DNA from: Tetraselmis striata
Lineage: Eukaryota; Chlorophyta; Chlorodendrophyceae; Chlorodendrales; Chlorodendraceae
Assembly: GCA_006384855.1 (NCBI GenBank)
Contig: VCJN01002130.1
Span: forward strand, 52,086-116,085
Direction of reading: 5' to 3'
Length of the DNA: 64,000 bases
Positions 57,841 to 64,000 of the stretch are shown one piece after another. Made by a program: the position numbers and the translations under genes. Positions within the stretch are counted from its first letter, which is position 1, and every line of letters starts with the position of its first letter. Below the pieces are notes generated by a model that saw nothing but the letters and a program-made list of their open reading frames with translations, was not told where the DNA came from and did not search any database.

Positions 57841-58299
57841 CCGTGCGTCCTTGTTGGTCTGCTCGCGTGTTGCTGGAGGGCCTTCTCACCGCTCTGCTGC
57901 TAATCCTTATTATATTCGCTCTTGGCTGGCTTGGCTACCGGGCGGAAGCAGCGCGGATGCTCATCGACCTACGACGAAACGGTACGCGGTGGGCGCGCTG
58001 GCTGTAAGGATTACCCTGTAGTGGATTACTACCGGTAGCGACTACCTGTACCGTAGAGGTTTTTTTCCCGTCCCCGTAGGGGTACCGGTACTGTACCAGC
58101 CGCGGTTTAGCGCTGGCATTTCAAGTCGAGTCTGATCCTGCCGAAAAGGTCGGTACCTGTAAGGCTCTTTTTACATCGAAAAGAGCCGAAATATGGGCAG
58201 AGGTTTATTATCAAATGGCTTTCTGGGGGAAAATACGAAAATATCCGCGCAGGCCGCCGAGCCGTTTACCCGCGCCTCTAACGATTATACTAATTCTAT
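57841..58299. promoter_or_regulatory. Upstream region of the phosphatase gene
   Basis: It must contain the phosphatase promoter. Repeated ggtac/gtacc words (ccggtagcgactacctgtac, ggtaccggtactgtacc) occur at 58030-58100. No known box was assigned. Confidence 0.35.
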
Positions 58300-58452
58300 A
58301 AATTTCTTGCGGCCTTGCGCGCCGTGAAGGAAGACCCCCTGCCCGAGGATCTGTACCGCGCCATGCTGGCGTACAATGTGGACTTCTTGGGAGACAGCGC
58401 GGCTGCGGCGACCCCATCCGAGTGGCGCAAGGCGGCCAAGGCAGCGGAGGTC
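58300..58452 (+). other. Orphan exon-like coding segment
   Basis: An open stretch reads KFLAALRAVKEDPLPEDLY then RAMLAYNVDFLGDSAAAATP and EWRKAAKAAE. It ends at a good donor (GCGGAG|GTCTGT) and is followed by a poly-C run, as in introns of real genes nearby. There is no ATG in frame at its start, no clear acceptor, and no downstream exon that I could join. It may be a fragment of a duplicated gene; family unknown. Confidence 0.3.
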
Positions 58453-59388
58453 TGTCCCTTCCCGCAGCGCCGCCGCCGATCCGTCCGGAATCCGGAGTAT
58501 TGTTTCTGCCCCCCCCCCCCCCCCCCCCGCTTCCCTCTCCCTCCTTCTCATGCATGTATCCTCTGCACTGCCGTGCTTTAGAAACAATCATCATTCAGAA
58601 TGCAACACGAAAATATCATGGCTCCACAAACAGCCACAAACACCCAAATTCAGTGGAATTACATTCAGCATACCGCCGATGAGACCTTACACGCAAGGCA
58701 CAGGGAAATGTCGCATGAGCCGAGCCGAAGCACAGCGAGAACGGGCAAGGAAAGCAGCAGGATAGACATCAAGGTGGAAGACGGTTCTCCAAGGATAACA
58801 GAAAGGAATAAATAGTGATTGTGATTAAACACCTAAATACAAAACCTGCATCTTGAACGCCGTGGCAGGTCAGCCTGCTTGTTCCTGGCAGCCGTCTGTG
58901 GCCCACCCGTGCTGAGAGTCATGCACGCACCCTACATGCAGCTACCCTGGGTGGCAACCTGGGCTACCCTCTAGCGGATGGCGATCAAATAATCCGCCAT
59001 AGCGTCTTGCCCATACTGCTCACTCCCCGACGGGAGTAAAGCAGTCGTTTGCTTCTTAGCTTTGATGTCCTACTATGTGAATGTATATATTATTATGAGA
59101 GGCTCCGCAGCACAGCAGGTACGAGACCGCCTCGGGAGCGGTTTGTGGTTGAACGTTTGTCATTTCATATCGATATACGAGATTAGCAGCCATGTAGACC
59201 GCACTATAATCCGGACCAGGGGTGGACTACTCCGGGCGCCAGAACCTACTGTAACCGAACCTCCACGAGTGCACAACTAAACAGTATTTTTATTGAAACG
59301 ACGACGATGATTTCAATACTGGTAACTGGTATGATTTTAAATTTTCGCCTTGCGTGAAACTTTTTATGCCCTTTTGTGTTAATATATT

Positions 59389-59422
<34 letters not shown>

Positions 59423-60489
59423 CATATATTTACATCTATATATATATGTATATATATATGTATATATATAAATATATGTATATCTATATATGGGATATAT
59501 GTATGTATGTCCTGCTGCTGCCTGGTATATGGTCGCTTGATGTAATCCTTCTTTCAAACTGCATGTACAGTGAGCCTAATACTAATGGCCCTTGCTGTCG
59601 CTGGTACTCGAAATGAATGTGAACACCAGGCAAGACTTTCTCAGTATCCGAATGTCATCATGAGTTCCATTTAGAGTCTAATCCTGGTGGCCAGGGCGCT
59701 ACGGGCTGGGTGAACCCTGAAACTCCGATTTGCCTGATCGTCGCGCGCCCGCCCAACATGAGACGGGCGCGTGCTGCCATCTCCGCGAACAACCAAAGAA
59801 TTCGAGCCAGCTGTGGCCTGTGCACATCTGTGCCTCTGGGAACAGCCCAACATGTCCAGTAGGTATTGAGAATCCATATCAGACCCAGCAAGGCCCGCTG
59901 ATCGACTACCCATTAAAGTTGGCACTCGGAGACAATCATGAAGGACTAGGTTCCAGTGGGCAGGGTACGGTTAACTTGACGAAAACTCTCAACACAGTAT
60001 TATCCCTGGCCGTGATTCGACACCAGTTTACACTCCATTCTACCTCGCTAGCGGCGCTATGCGGGCAAGCAGCACTGTGACACGTTCGAGATGGCACGTC
60101 CTCCAAGCAACCCCTCCTCTGGGCCGGGTCTGAGGATGCACATGCAAGTGGTCCACAAACTCCGCCAGTCGCAATGGCAAGAGGTTAACGAAGCATACTG
60201 GGGATGGCGTCGAGTAGCGGTGGTTAGTCGCAGGTGCTGCCCCAGGGGAGTCACGCCACCGATACTGTACGCAACTCCGCTCATGTGCGTATTGAGATCG
60301 CCCCCGCAGCACTTCTGGTGTGCTTCCAGCGCGCCGTAGGGCGTGGCTCCTAGTCTGCGCACAGCACCTCTCCGCTAAAACAGCACCAACAGCTCGGCGC
60401 TTTGAAGGTGTGTAGACACAGCGTAAAACAATCACCGGGTACCCAGCCTACACGCGGCTGCTGCGCCCCCTGCCAGCAGCGTTCATCAA

Positions 60490-60522
<33 letters not shown>

Positions 60523-61694
60523 ATACAGACGATTCACAACTACAGCCGCTTGGTCTGACCATGAGCAGCAAAACACACCCCCCCTCCCCTCCTGCCCCGC
60601 CACGCCGCTCCCCCACTCTACCCCCCTGCAACCTTTGCCACTGAAACAAATTTCAATTCCACCGCCGAAACGATGAACATTGTTTTTGTTTCTATATTAT
60701 CACGAGCCGTATCGCACCGACTTACCTCTTGGCAACATTTATAACGCTAGGGCGGATCATCAATACAAACACCATAGATAGAGGCCTTGTCCGGGTAGGG
60801 CACGTACACCAGTAGCCGTATGCTTGAGCGCGCATGTCAGTATGTGGCGTCGGGACCGTCGGGACGACTGAGTAGCAGCTACCAGCTGGCCCGCCACAGG
60901 CTGTATCCAGACTGTCGCCCCGTTGGACACGTTCCGGGCGAGGCGCGCTCGGTTGAAGCAGCCTCACTGCGTACACTCGCCACGAGCAGCTCCACAACCC
61001 GCATCGACCAATTTTGTCTATCAACCCCTCTAGACTGAGGGAAAAGTGCACTGCGGAGACCTGCGGAGCGTCGAACCAAGTCCAGGCAGGCGGAGAATGG
61101 CGCGCCTCAACCATCAGGCTGGTCGCGATGCTCTCGGGAAACCTGCATAGTGGCGACGATGCGTTTGCCACGGAGGATGCCACGCTGGAAATATATGGAG
61201 CTTTCAAAGATGCCACGTTTTCCCAGCTTCCGCCGATCGCCACTATGTGCCTCGTGGACCGCCACGAGCGCCCACAAATCTGCATATATTGAGCAGGGCA
61301 AGACCTTGTCTCCCGGGCGACAAGCCCTGCCAATGACACGTGAACTCGAAATTGCGCTATCATATCGTAGATATAGCAAAATACAGCCGTGATATAATCT
61401 GATGCCGTTCATCTTATTGCCCTGCTGCGAGCATCAGCAGGCAGCATTGTACACTGTGCAAAGTACTGCATACCACAGATGGCGTCGATCCGCGCCCTAC
61501 GGTGCTGCCCTCCCGACCACTTTTAGTCTTGTACTACGAGGACCGGCGGGACGGCGATATATGGCCATAAAACCGCAGTACGCCCAAACATAGCTCGCCC
61601 ATCAACCGCCGCCCCTCAAGACTTTGTAGCTGCAGTTACCACTCGTTCACCTTCTTCTGACAGTCCACAGTAGCCATCCCACGTCTTATTCGCC
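58453..61694. other. Long gene-poor region
   Basis: Only short frames are present. It contains poly-C at about 58510-58528 and 60490-60519 and the TA-rich microsatellite below. A 213-codon minus-strand frame (61363-60722) shows no family likeness. Confidence 0.4.
59388..59500. repeat. TA-rich microsatellite
   Basis: Runs of tatata interrupted by tttaca and gtat over about 110 bp. Confidence 0.9.
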
Positions 61695-62421
61695 ATGGCA
61701 CCCCTCGCTATCGCTGTCTCCGCCGTCGCCCCCGCCGCGCTGGCGGCTCGCGCCAGCAGCAGCCGCCGCCTAACGGGGCGCGTCAACGGGCTGGGCCTCG
61801 GCTTACGCCGCGCTTCCGCTCCCGTGGTCGGCCGCCGCTCGCTGCCGGTCGCCGCGCTGCCAGAGAAGGAGAAGACGCTCACGAGAGAGGATGAGCCAGA
61901 GGATTTCTGGGTGAGCGAGGCGGAGGCGGAGGGCAAGAACCCGTTCAAGGTGCCTCCTCGCAGCCTGTCGTTGCCCGTCTATCGTCTCGTATCGCTTTGC
62001 TCCCCCACCCCCACCCCACCCCCGCCCCCACGCTCCCTACCTCCCTTCTCGCAGCTACCTGCCTTAATCGAAGTACGAGTAATGGAAGGCTAGAAGGCCC
62101 GGTGAACGTGAATGACGCCTTCATCAAGCAAACGTGTACACAGGCTGTTGATGTGGTTTATACCCCCACCCGATGTCAACCCCCCCCCCCCCCCCCCCCC
62201 CTTTCTGTCTTCTTCCTCATTCCCTCGCATAAAGCATCTCTATGAGAGCCACCGGCCTGCCCTAAATCGCCCTGCAATTGGCCAGTGACTCATACTTACC
62301 CTCTCCCTCGGTGCCCACATCACAGGACCCCGCTGCCTGGATCGCCTGACCGCACATCTTCTTCCCCTTCATTTTTCTGCTCATTGCAGCTGCGTTTGGC
62401 ATTGTAGACCTCAACCCCTAG
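61695..62421 (+). pseudogene. Small putative plastid membrane protein with in-frame TGA
   Basis: Exons 61695-61949 and 62326-62421. Exon 1 starts MAPLAIAVSAVAPAALAARA, an Ala/Ser/Arg-rich region typical of algal plastid transit peptides, then RRSLPVAALPEKEK, a likely cleavage area. The mature part reads EDEPEDFWVSEAEAEGKNPF then K. The acceptor cacag|GACCCC continues DPAAWIA and then hits TGA (62347-62349). The same frame goes on PHIFFPFIFLLIAAAFGIVD then LNP and a TAG at 62419-62421, a clear membrane helix. Without the TGA the protein would be 116 aa. I do not recognise the family. The TGA may be a sequence error, a nonsense allele or readthrough; if it truly terminates, the product lacks its helix. 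Typed as pseudogene for the stop only. Confidence 0.6.
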
Positions 62422-64000
62422 GCAGCAATCCTACCACACTCGAGCGAGATGTCTTCGTACATCAGGGCGGGATAGGGAAGCCCCGACACGAATCGCTAAC
62501 ACGTCGATGGGAAGTTTTGTGAGCGTTTTTCCTGGCATTGAGCCCAGCACCGGCCATTGGCTGTGGACACCGTGCTACCGCGCCGCCACAAACACAGCGG
62601 CATGGAGTTGATGGACCATGGCAGCCATCCAGGAAAATCCAACCACTGAGACCCAACTATTATACAGCTGCATGTACACCTTACTAACCCTCTTACTGTA
62701 ATGCGATTTACAAGGCTACTGGCCTTACCAATTGCAAAATCTCGCACCCCAGCGCTTGCACTTGCAAATTCTCTCCCTATAATTGCATGTATGGCCGCAG
62801 GCGCGTTGGAAGTGTTCTGCACAGGACATGCCCCGCAACATGCTGCGGCGGCAGTTGCCATCAACCCTGCTACTCGCTCGCCGTATGCCAGCCCAGGAGA
62901 GATGGTCAATGTGCAGCTTTGGCGCATGGTCCAATGCACTTGTGCACTGCCATGCCCACGCCCTCCTCTTCCCGCCCGACGTTGCCCATTATGAGACCGT
63001 GCACGGCAATACTGCAGACTCGTGGTAGGCAGACAGATGGTAAACCTCATGGTAACCTTGAGACATTGCAAGCAATCAGCTGTTACGACAATGTTCATAC
63101 AAGTTGTCACCAATGAGGACAGATGGTTACCGACAAAGGGGGGGGGGTAGGAGGGAGTATTATTGGGTACCTTGTTTGTTTCCAAGGAATCATATCCACA
63201 CCCATAACAACATGCCAGGTAGCGCTTGTTACCTGGCGTGGGTTGCTTTGTCGCAGTCTGATCGGGATGTGGGACATGATCTTGCTGCGAAAGAACTCAG
63301 GTGAACTGTCACAGATGTCCCCTTCACAGCCCAGGCAGCCAGGCATCGTTAAGCACCTGGTTGCCCTACCTCAACCCACCCTCCCCCGGGGTTGTGCAAG
63401 CTCCTGCTGAGTGATATGGAAGAGTGGGATGCCGAGAACGGAGGGCGTCATAACCACATTAATCTGATGGAGGTTGCGCGAATAATCATCCCGGTAGATA
63501 AAAACCTGTTGTTTTAGTAATCTCACAGAATTTCCCAGGGGATCTTTCTAAGGATTAGATCCTGGCATGTCACTGATTCTTGACTTTAAAAATGTGGCCA
63601 CATGTGCTTGCAACGCTTCCATACATCACATTCCTTTTTGCAAAAAGGCGCCAAGAAAGGGCCAAGGGGGTGGCACATTGGTACAGAACAATTGTCAGGT
63701 TGTGCACTTTTGAATGTAGTTTGTAGGTTGATCAGATTATTTGTAAGAAACTCTTAAAACAGATGTTACAGAGTGAAAATTGCACTCATTCCCATTGCAC
63801 GTTTTGTCCTACTCAAAACGTTCAAAACGTACAAAATTGGGGTTGCGCTGCACAGATGCAAACAGTGACCGTTGTTCGTACACGCGCCTCCGAATAATTG
63901 CATAGTTGTTGACGGTGTATGATTGTGGGGCAGAGTGTTGATGGTGATGGGGTTGTACATCAGGATCCCAAGCTCCTGCTGAAGGTCGGCATACCTGCGC
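62422..64000. other. 3' end of window, no supported gene
   Basis: Frames on both strands overlap (for example 63185-62496 minus, 229 codons) but show no family likeness. At the very end the minus strand shows gcgcag|gt and then a short open stretch (YADLQQELGILM), which could be an exon of a gene extending beyond the window. This cannot be judged from here. Confidence 0.35.

Overview
The window is nuclear DNA of a eukaryote, most likely a green alga. Genes are split by GT-AG introns, with a few GC-AG introns. Exons are very GC-rich, introns carry long poly-C runs and GT microsatellites, and plant-type telo-box motifs occur. One protein looks plastid-targeted, and the transposon relics are of kinds known from green algae (Dualen/RandI-like LINE, DIRS-like reverse transcriptase, hAT). 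I cannot name the species. Exon borders below were worked out by hand from domain continuity, splice-site sequence and reading-frame phase; no transcript evidence was available.

Layout. 1-10.8 kb is repeat-rich: a decayed LINE on the minus strand (about 2.8-7.6 kb) and a roughly 800-bp inverted-repeat element (9.4-10.2 kb). 10.9-26.7 kb is a gene block: a His-rich ZIP metal transporter (+), the KEOPS subunit Cgi121 (-), the ribosome-biogenesis protein MAK16 (+), a TFIIIC tau55/GTF3C6-like subunit (-), and a YqaJ/lambda-exonuclease-fold nuclease (+). 26.7-39.9 kb is a gene-poor repeat zone with MITE-like elements, a hAT relic, an 85-95-bp satellite, a DIRS-like reverse-transcriptase relic and a possible LINE tail. 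39.9-52.0 kb is one large 13-exon nonribosomal-peptide-synthetase gene (+). 53.7-57.8 kb is a secreted multidomain purple-acid-phosphatase-like protein (-). 61.7-62.4 kb is a small putative plastid membrane protein (+) interrupted by an in-frame TGA.

The standout is the synthetase gene. It reads as a single-module enzyme: C-terminal lobe of a condensation domain, an adenylation domain interrupted by an N-methyltransferase (inserted between core motifs A8 and A10, as in cyanobacterial enzymes), a carrier domain, and a complete CocE/NonD (peptidase S15-type) alpha/beta-hydrolase fused at the C-terminus in place of a thioesterase. All 13 exons join in phase. The adenylation pocket resembles a glycine code, so an N-methylglycyl product is a testable guess. 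Bacterial-type content inside an intron-rich gene suggests an old horizontal transfer.

Cgi121, MAK16 and the TFIIIC subunit lie within 6.5 kb and all serve tRNA or ribosome production. Cgi121 and MAK16 are divergent and share an 890-bp spacer with telo-box motifs, which suits ribosome-biogenesis control in plants. Two otherwise intact genes (ZIP and YqaJ) each carry one single-base frameshift, which could be assembly error or recent decay.
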